Below, one piece after another: positions 36,132 through 45,088 of a DNA stretch of 64,000 nt. The notes beneath the pieces were generated by a model. The model was not told the DNA's origin, did no database searches, and saw nothing but the letters and a program-made list of their open reading frames with translations. Source of the DNA: Sandaracinaceae bacterium (lineage in GTDB: Bacteria; Myxococcota_A; Polyangia; Polyangiales; Houyiibacteriaceae). Position 1 is the first letter of the stretch, and each line of letters opens with the position of its first letter. The stretch covers positions 124,001 to 188,000 of the forward strand of contig JACKEJ010000011.1 of NCBI GenBank assembly GCA_020633055.1, read 5' to 3'. The position numbers and the translations under genes are program-made.

Positions 36132-37511
36132 ATGTCCCCCCTCGCTCGCTACGCGCTCCTCCTGACCGGCCTCTCCGGGTCCCTGTCGCTGCTGGCCCCA
36201 AGGGCCAGCGCCCAGGAGGCGCATCCGCTCACGCTGGGCGACGCCCTGCAGCTCGCCCAGGAGCACGACCCGCGCTTGGCCGGCGCCCGTGCGCAGCTCG
36301 CTCGGCGGGACGCAGAGGCCATGGCCGCGCGCGGCAACCTGCTTCCGAGGCTGGACTTCGAGCAGTCGTTCACCCGCGGTGACCAGCCGGTGTTCGCGTT
36401 CGGCACGCGGCTGTTGCAGGGGCGCTTTGGCGCGGCAGACCTGGCCCTGCCCGCCCTGAACGGGCCGAGCGCCATCACGGACCACGCGTCGCGGCTGGTG
36501 TTGCGCGTGCCCCTGATCCACGCGGAGGGCTGGTTCGGCGCGCGGGCCGCGCGTGAAGCCGAACGGGCGGCGGAGGCCTCGCTCACCCAAGCCGAGCTGG
36601 AGCTGGCGGCGCAGGTCGCCCGGGCCTACCACGGGGCGCAGCTGGCGAACGAGGGCGCGCGCGTCGCGGAGCAGGCAGTGCAAGCCGCCGAGGCGGACGC
36701 CGCGCAGATGCGCGCGCTGGTCGCGAACCAGATGGCCACTGACCAAGACCTGTTGATGGTGGAGCTGCACCTCGCCGTCACGGCGGAGCGCGCCATCGAG
36801 GCGCGTCTGGCAGCCGAGTCCGCCCTGGCCGCGCTGCACGACGCTCTGGGGCTCCCCTTGGACCAGGTCAGCGCGCTCGTCTCACCGGTGCCCGAGACCT
36901 CGGATGCCACATCGAGCGCGCGGGTCGACGTCGAGCGCCTGCCCCTGGACGAGCACCCCGAGGTGCAGCGCGCCCGCGCCACCGAGGCCGCCGCGCTCGC
37001 CGCTCACCGGGCCTCCTTGGCGCGCTTTGCCCCCGTCCTGTCGGCCGCCGCCGAGCTGCAGAGCCACCGCTCCCGGCTCGTCGACGGAAGCCACGGGGAG
37101 AGCTGGACGGTGGGTCTGGTGCTGCAAGTCAACCTGTTCAACGGCCTGCGCGACCTCGCCCAGCGCCGCGCCACCGAGGCCGACCTGGACGCTGTCCACG
37201 CCAGCCGCGCGAGCGCCGAGTCCGCGGTGCGCCTCCGCATCCGGCAGGCCGAGCTCTCCCTCGAGGCGAGCGAGGCCCGGCTCACCGTCGCCGCCCGCTC
37301 CGTCGAGGTGGCGCGTGCAGCCAGCGAGCTCGCCCGGCGCCACCTGGAGCGGGGCATGAGCGACGCGGCCACGCTCGTGCGCAGCGAGGCAGCTCTGTTG
37401 GACGCCGAGCTCAACCTGCTCGCCGCCCGCCACGCCCGTGAGCTCGCGCGCATCGAGCTGGGCGTCGCCCTCGGTCGAACCTCCGTCACCCAAGAAGAGG
37501 TGTCCCCATGA
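36132..37511 (+). CDS. TolC-family outer-membrane efflux protein
   Basis: The 459-aa protein has a signal peptide (cleavage after LLAPRASA) and two OEP domains made of long coiled-coil helices: LTLGDALQLAQEHDPRLAGARAQL at the start of the first and HPEVQRARATEAAALAAHRASL at the start of the second. Strands SWTVGLVLQVNLFNGL form the barrel. It is the channel of a tripartite RND pump. The stop overlaps the ATG of the adaptor gene (ATGA), marking a tight operon of three pump genes. Confidence 0.92.
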   Translation: MSPLARYALLLTGLSGSLSLLAPRASAQEAHPLTLGDALQLAQEHDPRLAGARAQLARRDAEAMAARGNLLPRLDFEQSFTRGDQPVFAFGTRLLQGRFGAADLALPALNGPSAITDHASRLVLRVPLIHAEGWFGARAAREAERAAEASLTQAELELAAQVARAYHGAQLANEGARVAEQAVQAAEADAAQMRALVANQMATDQDLLMVELHLAVTAERAIEARLAAESALAALHDALGLPLDQVSALVSPVPETSDATSSARVDVERLPLDEHPEVQRARATEAAALAAHRASLARFAPVLSAAAELQSHRSRLVDGSHGESWTVGLVLQVNLFNGLRDLAQRRATEADLDAVHASRASAESAVRLRIRQAELSLEASEARLTVAARSVEVARAASELARRHLERGMSDAATLVRSEAALLDAELNLLAARHARELARIELGVALGRTSVTQEEVSP

Positions 37512-38725
37512 ACCCCACGCATCCCACGAAGTCGATGAAGCCCATGTCGTCCCTAGTCCCTCGTACGTTCCTCGCGCCCTCCTCGCTCGCCCTCGTCGCG
37601 CTGTTCGCTCTCGGCTGCGGCTCGGCGCAGGCCGACGCGCCCGAGCACGGCGGCGGTGAGCCAGACGCGGTGTCGGTGCAGGTCGCCCAAGCCACGGAGG
37701 GTCCGGTCGCGGCCTCCTACACGGGCACGGGCACGGTCCGCGGGCTCAACACCGCCACCCTCACCAGCCGCATGATGGGCTACGTCCGCACGCTCGACGC
37801 GACCGTGGGCCAGCGCGTCACGCGCGGACAGCTGCTGGCCACGCTGGACGACGCCGACCCCCGCGCCGGGCTGCTTCAGGCCCGCGCCGGCACGCTCGAG
37901 GCCGAAGCCGCGCGCGTGCAGTATGCGCAGCAGGCGGATGCGGCCGAGGCCGACCTCCGGCTGGCGCGCACCACCCACGAGCGCATCCAAGCGCTGGCCG
38001 CCGAGCGCGCCGTGCCCCAGCAGCGCGCCGACGAAGCCGCAGCCGCGCTCCGCGCCGCCGAGGCCCGGTTCGCCGCGAGCCAGTCCGGCATGAACCGCGC
38101 TTCGTCACGCATCGCCCAGAGCCAGGCCATGGTCCAGAGCGCGCGCAACGCCCTCGAGTACACGCGCGTCCGCGCTCCGTTCGACGGGGTGGTGCTCGCC
38201 CGCCCAGCGCAGGTGGGCGACCTGAGCGCCCCCGGCATGCCCCTCTACATCCTGGAGCAAGACGGCGGACGGCGCGTCGAGGTGGCCCTCCCCGAGTCGA
38301 TGGTGGGTACGGTCTCCGTGGGTCAGGCCGTCACCGTGCGCGTGGAGGCCGCCGAACGTGTCCTGACGGGCACCGTCGGCGAGGTATCGCCGCTGGTCGA
38401 CCCCGCCGCGCGCGCGTTCATGGTCAAGGTGGACCTGCCCGCGGACGCGCTCGACGGCGTCGACCCGGGGATGTTCGCCCGTGTGCTGTTCCCGCGGCCC
38501 GCCGAGGTGCGGCTGACCGTGCCCCGCGCCGCCGTCTCCGCGCGGGCGTCCCTCGACCGCGTGTTCGTGGTGAACGACGACGTCGCCGAGCTGCGCCTGG
38601 TGACCCTGGGTGCAGCCGTGGACGACGAGGTGGCGGTGCTGTCCGGCCTGTCGCCAGGTGAGACGGTGGTCGTGGATGCCCCCGCGACGCTGCGTGACCG
38701 TGACCATGTGGAGGTGCGCCCATGA
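37508..38725 (+). CDS. RND efflux periplasmic adaptor (membrane-fusion lipoprotein)
   Basis: The 405-aa lipoprotein (ALFALGCGS lipobox) has the HlyD/AcrA plan: lipoyl half-domain (MMGYVRTLDATVGQRVTRGQLLATLDD), alpha-helical hairpin rich in Ala/Glu/Arg (about 125-215), second lipoyl half (YTRVRAPFDGVVLARPAQVGDL) and a beta-barrel domain (RVEVALPESMVGTVSVGQAVTVRV). It links the inner-membrane pump and TolC-like channel. Start and stop overlap the neighbours by 4 nt on both sides. Confidence 0.93.
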   Translation: MNPTHPTKSMKPMSSLVPRTFLAPSSLALVALFALGCGSAQADAPEHGGGEPDAVSVQVAQATEGPVAASYTGTGTVRGLNTATLTSRMMGYVRTLDATVGQRVTRGQLLATLDDADPRAGLLQARAGTLEAEAARVQYAQQADAAEADLRLARTTHERIQALAAERAVPQQRADEAAAALRAAEARFAASQSGMNRASSRIAQSQAMVQSARNALEYTRVRAPFDGVVLARPAQVGDLSAPGMPLYILEQDGGRRVEVALPESMVGTVSVGQAVTVRVEAAERVLTGTVGEVSPLVDPAARAFMVKVDLPADALDGVDPGMFARVLFPRPAEVRLTVPRAAVSARASLDRVFVVNDDVAELRLVTLGAAVDDEVAVLSGLSPGETVVVDAPATLRDRDHVEVRP

Positions 38726-41700
38726 GCTCCGAGCAGCCCAAGTCCGGCATGGCCGGCCGCCTCGCCGGCGCGTTCATCGGCAACAAGCTGACCCCGGTGC
38801 TCATCGTCAGCGCCGTCGCGCTCGGCGCCTTCGCCGTGCAGCTGCTCCCGCGCGAGGAGGAGCCACAGATCAAGGTCCCGATGGTGGACATCTTCATCGG
38901 CATGCCGGGCGCCACCGCCCGCGAGGTGGAGCAGCGCGTCTCGTCCCCCGTCGAGCGCCTGGTGCAAGAGGTGCCGGAGGTGGAGTACGTCTACTCCACC
39001 TCGAGCCCCGGTCAGAGCCTGGTCATCGCGCGCTTCCGCGTCGGGGCCAGCGAGGAGGACGCCATCCTGCGCGTGCGCGACCACCTCGCGGCGCACGCCG
39101 ACCGACTGCCCAGCGAGGCCACTGCGCCCCTCATCCGGCCACGCTTCATCGACGACGTGCCCGTGCTGGCCGTCACGCTGTTCAGCGAGCGCTACGACAG
39201 CGCCCAGCTGCGCCGCGTGGCGGACGAGCTGCGCGCCGAGCTGAAGCAGGTCCCGGACGTGACGGAAGTGCAGGTCATCGGTGGCGAGGCGCGCGAGGTA
39301 CGCGTGCTGATCGACCCCGAGCGCCTCGGCGCGCGCGGCCTGTCGCCGCTCGCCATCACGCAGGCGCTCGCATCGCAGAACGCGCGCATGCCGGCGGGGT
39401 CCGTCGCCGAGGGCGGGCGCGAGCTGCTGATCGAGACGGGCGCGGCGCTCGAGAACGCAGACCAGGTGCGCAGCGTCGTCGTCGGCGCCTGGGAGGGACG
39501 CCCCGTGTACCTGCGCGACGTGGCCGAGGTCGTGGACGGCGGGGCCGAACCTGCCTCGTACGTGCGCTTCGGCGCAGGCGCTGCGGCCGAGCACGACGAA
39601 GTAGCCGCCCGCGCAGGAGAGAGTGAGTGGCCCGCCGTGACCCTCGCCATTGCCAAGCGCGAGGGCACGAACGCGGTCGCGGTGGTGAGCGCCGTGATGG
39701 CGCGCCTCGAGACCCTGCGCGGCACGCTGGTCCCCAGCGACGTGCAGTTGAGCATCACCCGCGACTACGGCGAGTCCGCCGCCGAGAAGAGCGACGAGCT
39801 GCTGCTGCACATGGGGGTCGCCGTGGTCGGCGTGGCCCTCTTGATCCTCATCGCGCTGGGCCGACGCGAGGCGCTGATCGTGATGCTGGCCATCCCCGCC
39901 ACCCTCGCGCTCACGCTGACCGTCTTCTACCTCTACGGCTACACGCTCAACCGCATCACGCTGTTCGCGCTGATCTTCAGCATCGGCATCTTGGTGGACG
40001 ACGCCATCGTGGTGGTCGAGAACATCGCGCGCCACTACCACCTGCCCGAGAACCAGGGACGCCCGCTGCTCGAGGTGGCGGTGCGCGCCACGGACGAGGT
40101 GGGCAACCCCACCATCCTCGCGACCATGACGGTCATCGCGGCCATCCTGCCGATGGCGTTCGTGGGCGGCCTGATGGGGCCCTACATGCGCCCCATCCCA
40201 GTCGGCGCGGCGGCCGCCATGGTGTTCTCGCTGATCGTGGCCTTCGCGGTCACCCCTTGGGCCTCGGTGCGCCTCCTGAAGCGCCGCGACGCGGGTCACG
40301 CCGGCGAGGGGGAGCACGGCGGCGGGCACGGGCACGACGCCCCCGAGGGCGCCTCGACACGCGCGTATCGCCGCTTCGTCGGGTTCCTGATCCGCAGCCG
40401 ACGCGCGCGCTGGACCTTCCTGATCGGCATCCAGGTGCTCCTGCTGGGCAGCCTGGCGCTGGTCGCGGTGGGCTGGGTGAAGGTCAAGATGCTGCCCTTC
40501 GACAACAAGAGCGAGTTCCAGGTGATGGTGGACATGCCCGAGGGCACCACCCTGGAGGAGACCGCCCGCGTCACTCGCGCCCTCGCGGACGTGGTGCGGC
40601 AGCGCCCCGAGGTGGTCAGCTACCAGAGCTACGTCGGCACGTCGGGCCCCATCACCTTCAACGGCCTGGTGCGCCACTACTACCTGCGCCAGGGCAGCCA
40701 CATGGCGGACATCGTCGTGAACCTGGTGCCCAAGCACGACCGCGACACCCAGAGCCACGACATCGCGCGGGCGCTGCGCGAGGAGCTGCTGCCGGTGGCT
40801 GCGCGCTTCGGTGCGACCCTGCAGGTGACCGAGGTGCCCCCCGGGCCTCCGGTGCTGCAGACGCTCGTGGCCGAGGTCTACGGGCCCAACTACGAGCGGC
40901 AGATCGAGCTCGCCGGACAGATCCGTGACGCGATGACCGCGCTCGACGGCGTGGTGGACGTGGACGTGTTCATGGAGACCGCCCAAGCCGAGCGCCGCTT
41001 CGTGGTCGACGACGAGAAGGCTGCGCTGCACGGCGTGAGCGAGGCGCAGATCGCACGGACGCTACGCCTGGCCGTGTCGGGCGAACAGGTGGGACGCCTG
41101 CACGACGAGCGCATGCCGAGCGACGTGCCCATCCGCGTGCAGCTCGACCGCGCGACGCGCTCGGACCGTGACCGCCTGCTGGCCACACCCATCGCGGGGG
41201 CCGACGGACGCGTGGTGCCCCTGCGCGAGCTCGTGCGCGTGGAGGACGGCGTCCAGGAGCACAGCATCTACCACAAGAACCTGCTGCCCGTGGTCTACGT
41301 GACGGGCGACGTGGCTGGGGCCATCGAGAGCCCCGTGTACGCCATGCTCGAGCTCGGGCCGGCGCTCGACGACATCGCGCTGCCCGAAGGGTACGCGTTG
41401 ACGCAGCTGACCGCCGAGCAGCCCAGCGACACCAGCCGCTACGCGGTGAAGTGGGACGGCGAGTGGCACATCACGTACGAGGTCTTCCGCGACCTGGGCG
41501 TGGCCTTCGGGGTCGTGCTGCTGCTCATCTACGTGCTCGTGCTCGCGTGGTTCCGCTCGTACCTGGTGCCCATCGTGATCATGTCGGCCATCCCGTTCTC
41601 GCTGGTGGGCATCCTCCCGGCGCACGGGCTGCTCGGCGCGTTCTTCTCGGCCACGTCCATGATCGGCTTCATCGCGGGCGCGGGCATCGTGGTGCGCAAC

Positions 41701-42039
41701 TCCATCATCCTGGTGGACTTCATCGAGCTGCGCTTGGCCGAGGGCATGGCGCTCGAGGACGCGGTCGTGGACGCGGGGGCGGTGCGCTTCCGGCCGATGG
41801 TGCTGACCGCGGCGGCGGTCATCGTGGGCGCCGGCGTGATCCTGTTCGACCCCATCTTCCAAGGTCTCGCCATCGCGCTCATGGCGGGCGAGGTGGCCTC
41901 GCTGCTGCTCTCGCGCATGACCGTGCCGCTGCTCTACTACTCCCTGCGCAGCCACCAGGAGGCGCGGGCGCGCGTTTCGCGTGGGGACGCCAGCTGCTAC
42001 GGTGACGCCCATGGTGAACCGGAAGTCAGCGGCGCGTAG
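38722..42039 (+). CDS. RND efflux inner-membrane transporter with His-rich cytoplasmic loop
   Basis: The 1105-aa proton-driven pump has two repeats of one plus five transmembrane helices with large periplasmic loops. The proton relay acids lie in TM4 (ILVDDAIVVVENIARHY). The motif LPREEEPQI at the N-terminus is typical of an AcrB-related subgroup that is neither CzcA nor MexB proper. Between the two halves (about residues 525-545) is a histidine-rich loop (HAGEGEHGGGHGHDAPEG) facing the cytoplasm, unusual for drug pumps and suggestive of a metal or regulatory role. Substrate unknown. The 3' end overlaps the sigma-factor gene. Confidence 0.92.
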   Translation: MSSEQPKSGMAGRLAGAFIGNKLTPVLIVSAVALGAFAVQLLPREEEPQIKVPMVDIFIGMPGATAREVEQRVSSPVERLVQEVPEVEYVYSTSSPGQSLVIARFRVGASEEDAILRVRDHLAAHADRLPSEATAPLIRPRFIDDVPVLAVTLFSERYDSAQLRRVADELRAELKQVPDVTEVQVIGGEAREVRVLIDPERLGARGLSPLAITQALASQNARMPAGSVAEGGRELLIETGAALENADQVRSVVVGAWEGRPVYLRDVAEVVDGGAEPASYVRFGAGAAAEHDEVAARAGESEWPAVTLAIAKREGTNAVAVVSAVMARLETLRGTLVPSDVQLSITRDYGESAAEKSDELLLHMGVAVVGVALLILIALGRREALIVMLAIPATLALTLTVFYLYGYTLNRITLFALIFSIGILVDDAIVVVENIARHYHLPENQGRPLLEVAVRATDEVGNPTILATMTVIAAILPMAFVGGLMGPYMRPIPVGAAAAMVFSLIVAFAVTPWASVRLLKRRDAGHAGEGEHGGGHGHDAPEGASTRAYRRFVGFLIRSRRARWTFLIGIQVLLLGSLALVAVGWVKVKMLPFDNKSEFQVMVDMPEGTTLEETARVTRALADVVRQRPEVVSYQSYVGTSGPITFNGLVRHYYLRQGSHMADIVVNLVPKHDRDTQSHDIARALREELLPVAARFGATLQVTEVPPGPPVLQTLVAEVYGPNYERQIELAGQIRDAMTALDGVVDVDVFMETAQAERRFVVDDEKAALHGVSEAQIARTLRLAVSGEQVGRLHDERMPSDVPIRVQLDRATRSDRDRLLATPIAGADGRVVPLRELVRVEDGVQEHSIYHKNLLPVVYVTGDVAGAIESPVYAMLELGPALDDIALPEGYALTQLTAEQPSDTSRYAVKWDGEWHITYEVFRDLGVAFGVVLLLIYVLVLAWFRSYLVPIVIMSAIPFSLVGILPAHGLLGAFFSATSMIGFIAGAGIVVRNSIILVDFIELRLAEGMALEDAVVDAGAVRFRPMVLTAAAVIVGAGVILFDPIFQGLAIALMAGEVASLLLSRMTVPLLYYSLRSHQEARARVSRGDASCYGDAHGEPEVSGA

Positions 42040-42613
42040 CGACGAGGCGCTCATCGAGCGGGCCAAGAGCGGAGACGGCGCGGCGATGCAGGCACTCCTC
42101 ACCGAGCTGAGCCCCTCGGTGAGGCGCTTCGGCCAGCAGCTGTGTCGGCACGAAGCCGACGCCATGGACGTCATGCAGGACACGCTGCTGGCCGTGGCCT
42201 CGCACCTGGGCGACTTCGAGCAGCGCGCGGCGCTCTCCAGCTGGGTGTTCGCGCTGGCGCGGAGCGCGTGCAACCGTCGTCGCCGGGGACTGAAGAATCA
42301 GCCCCACCTGCCGGAGAGCTCGGTGGCGCACCAGGCGGACGACGGGGCGACCCCGGAAGAGCGGCTGGAGGCCGCGCAGGTGGGCCGCGCCATCGGACGC
42401 GCGCTGTGCGGTCTGCCCGACGCCCAGCGCGAGGTCATCGTGATGCGCGACCTGTTGGGCCTGAGCGCCGCCGAGACTGCCGAGCGGCTGGGCATCACCG
42501 TGCCCGCCCTGAAGAGCCGGCTGCACCGCGCGCGGACGGCGCTGCGCGTGACGTTCGAGGCGCTCCCTCCCGCAGGGGACGACGAACCGTGGGACTGCGC
42601 GCGGCTGCCGTGA
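42011..42613 (+). CDS. ECF-type RNA polymerase sigma factor
   Basis: The 200-aa protein has region 2 (RRFGQQLCRHEADAMDVMQDTLL, SSWVFALARSACNRRRR) and region 4 (LPDAQREVIVMRDLLGLSAAETAERLGITVPALKSRLHRAR). The ATG at 42011 lies 29 bp inside the RND gene, so it is probably cotranscribed with the pump. No anti-sigma factor gene with a zinc or transmembrane anchor follows; its control is unclear. Confidence 0.9.
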   Translation: MVNRKSAARSDEALIERAKSGDGAAMQALLTELSPSVRRFGQQLCRHEADAMDVMQDTLLAVASHLGDFEQRAALSSWVFALARSACNRRRRGLKNQPHLPESSVAHQADDGATPEERLEAAQVGRAIGRALCGLPDAQREVIVMRDLLGLSAAETAERLGITVPALKSRLHRARTALRVTFEALPPAGDDEPWDCARLP

Positions 42614-42797
42614 GTCGCAAACCGGAGGCTGCTGGCGCGCCGTCGACGAAGGGGCGACTGAGCGCGGAGGGAGCGCAGGGCGTTACGTCGGGCACGCAAC
42701 CCGAGCGCGCGCGCACGTTCGCGACATTTCCGTGAACCCTCGTGGTGGATGCCTGGCTCCTACGGGCGAACGACGATTCCCACACAAGGAGCCCCCC

Positions 42798-43088
42798 ATG
42801 TCCTGGTTCACCCGCACCCCCTCCCCCTCCAACGACCGTGCCCGACAGCTGGTCGCCGACGGCGCGCTGCTGCTCGACGTGCGCACCCCCGCCGAGTTCG
42901 CCGAGGGGCACGTCGAGGGCGCTCTCAACATCCCGGTCCAGGAGCTGGGCGCGCGGATGGGCGAGATCCGCGGCCGGTCGAACGTAGTGGTCTACTGCAA
43001 GAGCGGTGGGCGCAGCTGCGCCGCAGCGGGGATGCTGGAGAAGGCGGGGCACCACGTGCTCGACGTCGGCGCCATGCGCAACTACTGA
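42798..43088 (+). CDS. Rhodanese-domain protein
   Basis: The 96-aa single-domain rhodanese-like protein has LLLDVRTPAEFAEGHVEGALNIPV and an active-site loop VVYCKSGGRSCAAAGML (C67), which can carry a persulfide. No signal peptide. The start at 42798 is preceded by AAGGA at 9 nt. It could act as a cytoplasmic sulfur carrier; the partner is unknown. Confidence 0.88.
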   Translation: MSWFTRTPSPSNDRARQLVADGALLLDVRTPAEFAEGHVEGALNIPVQELGARMGEIRGRSNVVVYCKSGGRSCAAAGMLEKAGHHVLDVGAMRNY

Positions 43089-43158
43089 CGCTGACGTCGC
43101 CGCATCGCGGGCGTCGACGCCGCTGGATTGCGGAGACGCGCCTCCGTACGCTCGCCCC

Positions 43159-43905
43159 ATGGACTACGTTCTCCTGGTGCTCGGCGCGCTGTGCTGCCTG
43201 GCGCTGCCCACGCTGCTGCTGGGCGCCCCGTTGGCGGCGCTGGGGGTCTCGCAGGTTCGCAAGCGACCCGAGCGGCGTGGCGTCTTCGCGGTCGCCGTCG
43301 CCACCGCCAACGCCATGCTCTCGGGCCTCGTGTTCGGCGTCACGGGTCTGGTCATGGGGATGGGAGTCGAGAGCGAGGACGCTGGCGTCGTGTTGGAGTT
43401 CCTGCTCGGGACGGGCCTGTGCGGTGGCGCATTGCTCGGCTTCGCCCTGACGCTGCTGGTCGTGACCATGGCGACCCGCCCACGCACGTCTCCGAGCGCG
43501 CCAGGCGCGGTGGAAGGTGGCGTGGACGTGGGTCTTCACCGAGAGCGCGCCCTCCGTCGCGGACGCCGATGGCTGGTCGTTTCCGCGGCACTTCTCGTAG
43601 TGGGCGTCGCGACGAGCCTGGTGTCATTCATCTTCTCGCTCTCGCTCGGGCTCATCTCGCTCGGGCTCGCGGTGATCACCGTGCGCCCCCTCGCCCTCGC
43701 GTTCGTCACGCTCCACAGCCTCGTCGCGCTGCTGGCCGGTCGCCATGCGGTGCGCGCGCCCCGCGATGCACGCTCGACGCTGACCGCGGCGACCGTGATC
43801 GCCATCGCTGGCGTGTTGGCGGCCTCGACCATCGCGGTCTTCGGCCCATCTTTCTTCGAGTCGCTGCTCGACCGCGCCGCCGACGTGCTGACCGCACCGC
43901 GCTGA
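43159..43905 (+). CDS. Hypothetical polytopic membrane protein (248 aa)
   Basis: It has about seven hydrophobic segments: an N-terminal one (YVLLVLGALCCLALPTLLLGA), a pair around 55-115, a central pair (WLVVSAALLVVGVATSLVSF) and a C-terminal one (AATVIAIAGVLAASTIAVFGP). A short hydrophilic segment with RTSPSAPGAVEGG lies between the second and third groups. No conserved catalytic motif is recognised. Start ATG at 43159. Confidence 0.65.
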   Translation: MDYVLLVLGALCCLALPTLLLGAPLAALGVSQVRKRPERRGVFAVAVATANAMLSGLVFGVTGLVMGMGVESEDAGVVLEFLLGTGLCGGALLGFALTLLVVTMATRPRTSPSAPGAVEGGVDVGLHRERALRRGRRWLVVSAALLVVGVATSLVSFIFSLSLGLISLGLAVITVRPLALAFVTLHSLVALLAGRHAVRAPRDARSTLTAATVIAIAGVLAASTIAVFGPSFFESLLDRAADVLTAPR

Positions 43906-44034
43906 CCTCTACCAACGCGCCGACGCGGCCGCGCCATCGCGGGGCGCTCGAGCCGTTGGGACATGGACGCGCGGGTCCCGTGAGTGGTGAAGCATGCTTC
44001 GCGTGGCGGCCCCGGATGGTCGGCCCAACGCTCT

Positions 44035-44361
44035 TCAGACCGGTTTGGGCGCGAAAGCGTCGCAGGTGCCCTGCGGGTGGATTGGCCCCGGCACAGCGCC
44101 GCACGTGCCGCACGCAGCAGCGTTCCCCTGGTACAGCGCGCAGGCGATGCACTGCTTGCTGGGGTCGGCGGATGCGTCGACGTAGTGGAGAGCCGAGCGG
44201 GTGGCCTGCGCCGTGGCGTCGACGGCGCCGGTGCACGTGAGGGCCTCGGGCTCACTCCCACCGCAGCCGAGCGCGCCGAGAGCACCGAGGGCGGCTCCAG
44301 ACGCGGTGACGCGGGCGAGGAAGACGCGACGAGAGAGACGGACGGGCTGGTTCGTGGACAT
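44035..44361 (-). CDS. High-potential iron-sulfur protein (HiPIP), Tat-exported
   Basis: The 108-aa protein begins with a Tat signal (SRRVFLARV) containing a lipobox-like Cys33 (GALGCGG), so it may be a Tat lipoprotein. The mature part has the HiPIP pattern: YVDASADPSKQCIACALYQG, ACGTCGAV and GTCDAFAPK, giving cluster ligands C71, C74, C84 or C87, and C100. HiPIPs are periplasmic one-electron carriers. As the last gene of nirK-nirV-SCO-HiPIP, it may donate electrons to NirK through its cytochrome c domain, in place of a cupredoxin. Confidence 0.88.
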   Translation of the reverse strand: MSTNQPVRLSRRVFLARVTASGAALGALGALGCGGSEPEALTCTGAVDATAQATRSALHYVDASADPSKQCIACALYQGNAAACGTCGAVPGPIHPQGTCDAFAPKPV

Positions 44362-44372
44362 GCTGGGTTCTT

Positions 44373-45077
44373 TCAAGGTGTGATGGTGTTGGCGCCAGCC
44401 GTTGGTGCTGGAGCCGGGGCGAGCGCGCGCGCTTGCGCGATGATGGTGTGCAGCGGCTGCCCAACGCCTTCGTGGCGGGTCACGACGTGACCTTCCGCAT
44501 CAATCAGGGTGATGAGGGCGCTGTGGGCGAACTCGCCGCTGGGCAGCCGACGGTACTGAATGCCGAGCGCCATCGCGAGATCTCGCGTGCCCTCTTCGTC
44601 GCCCCGCACCAGGCGGAAGCGCACAGGGTCGAGGCCGCGCTCGCGCGTGATGGCGCCCAGGCGCTCGGCCGTGTCGCGCTCGGGGTCGAAGGTGGCGGCC
44701 ACCACGCGGAGGCTCGGATCGCCGACTTCTTCCGTGACGCGGGCGAGATCCGTGAGGATCAGCGGACAGATCGTGGTGCAGCTCCCGTAGAACATGGTGA
44801 TGAGCGCAGGCGCCCCGCTCAGGTCCCGGAGGCGCACGCTCGCGCCCGAGGAGTCAGCGAACGCCACGTCGAGGTCGTGCAGCGTCGCTCGACGGTCCAT
44901 TCCCTCGATGGCGGCCAGCGCCGTGTGCTCGTGCGCGGCGTGTCCGCTCGGTTCACCCTCTCCGCTGGCCGCTGGAGCGGGATGCGCCTCGTGGTCGTCA
45001 TGACCGGTGTGCTCGCTCTCGTGGCCGCCACACCCGGCGAGCAGGAGGAGCAGGACTGCAGGGTTCATCTTGGTCAT
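44373..45077 (-). CDS. SCO1/SenC-family copper chaperone lipoprotein
   Basis: The 234-aa lipoprotein (LLLLLAGC) has a histidine-rich linker just after the anchor (HESEHTGHDDHEAHP), then a thioredoxin-fold SCO domain with YGSCTTICPL (C100, C104) and the ligand H185 in FAHSALI. SCO proteins deliver copper to cuproenzymes; in this operon the probable client is the copper nitrite reductase. It lies 11 bp upstream of the HiPIP gene and 11 bp downstream of nirV. The ATG at 45077 has AAGGGA upstream. Confidence 0.9.
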   Translation of the reverse strand: MTKMNPAVLLLLLAGCGGHESEHTGHDDHEAHPAPAASGEGEPSGHAAHEHTALAAIEGMDRRATLHDLDVAFADSSGASVRLRDLSGAPALITMFYGSCTTICPLILTDLARVTEEVGDPSLRVVAATFDPERDTAERLGAITRERGLDPVRFRLVRGDEEGTRDLAMALGIQYRRLPSGEFAHSALITLIDAEGHVVTRHEGVGQPLHTIIAQARALAPAPAPTAGANTITP

Positions 45078-45088
45078 GGAGGGTCCCT

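Noticed and set aside
38323..41031. Minus-strand open frame of 902 codons
   Set aside because: It is antisense to the adaptor/RND pump genes, whose plus frame has clear pump motifs; such mirror frames arise from the strong GC bias at third codon positions. The product is His/Arg-rich and without any domain.
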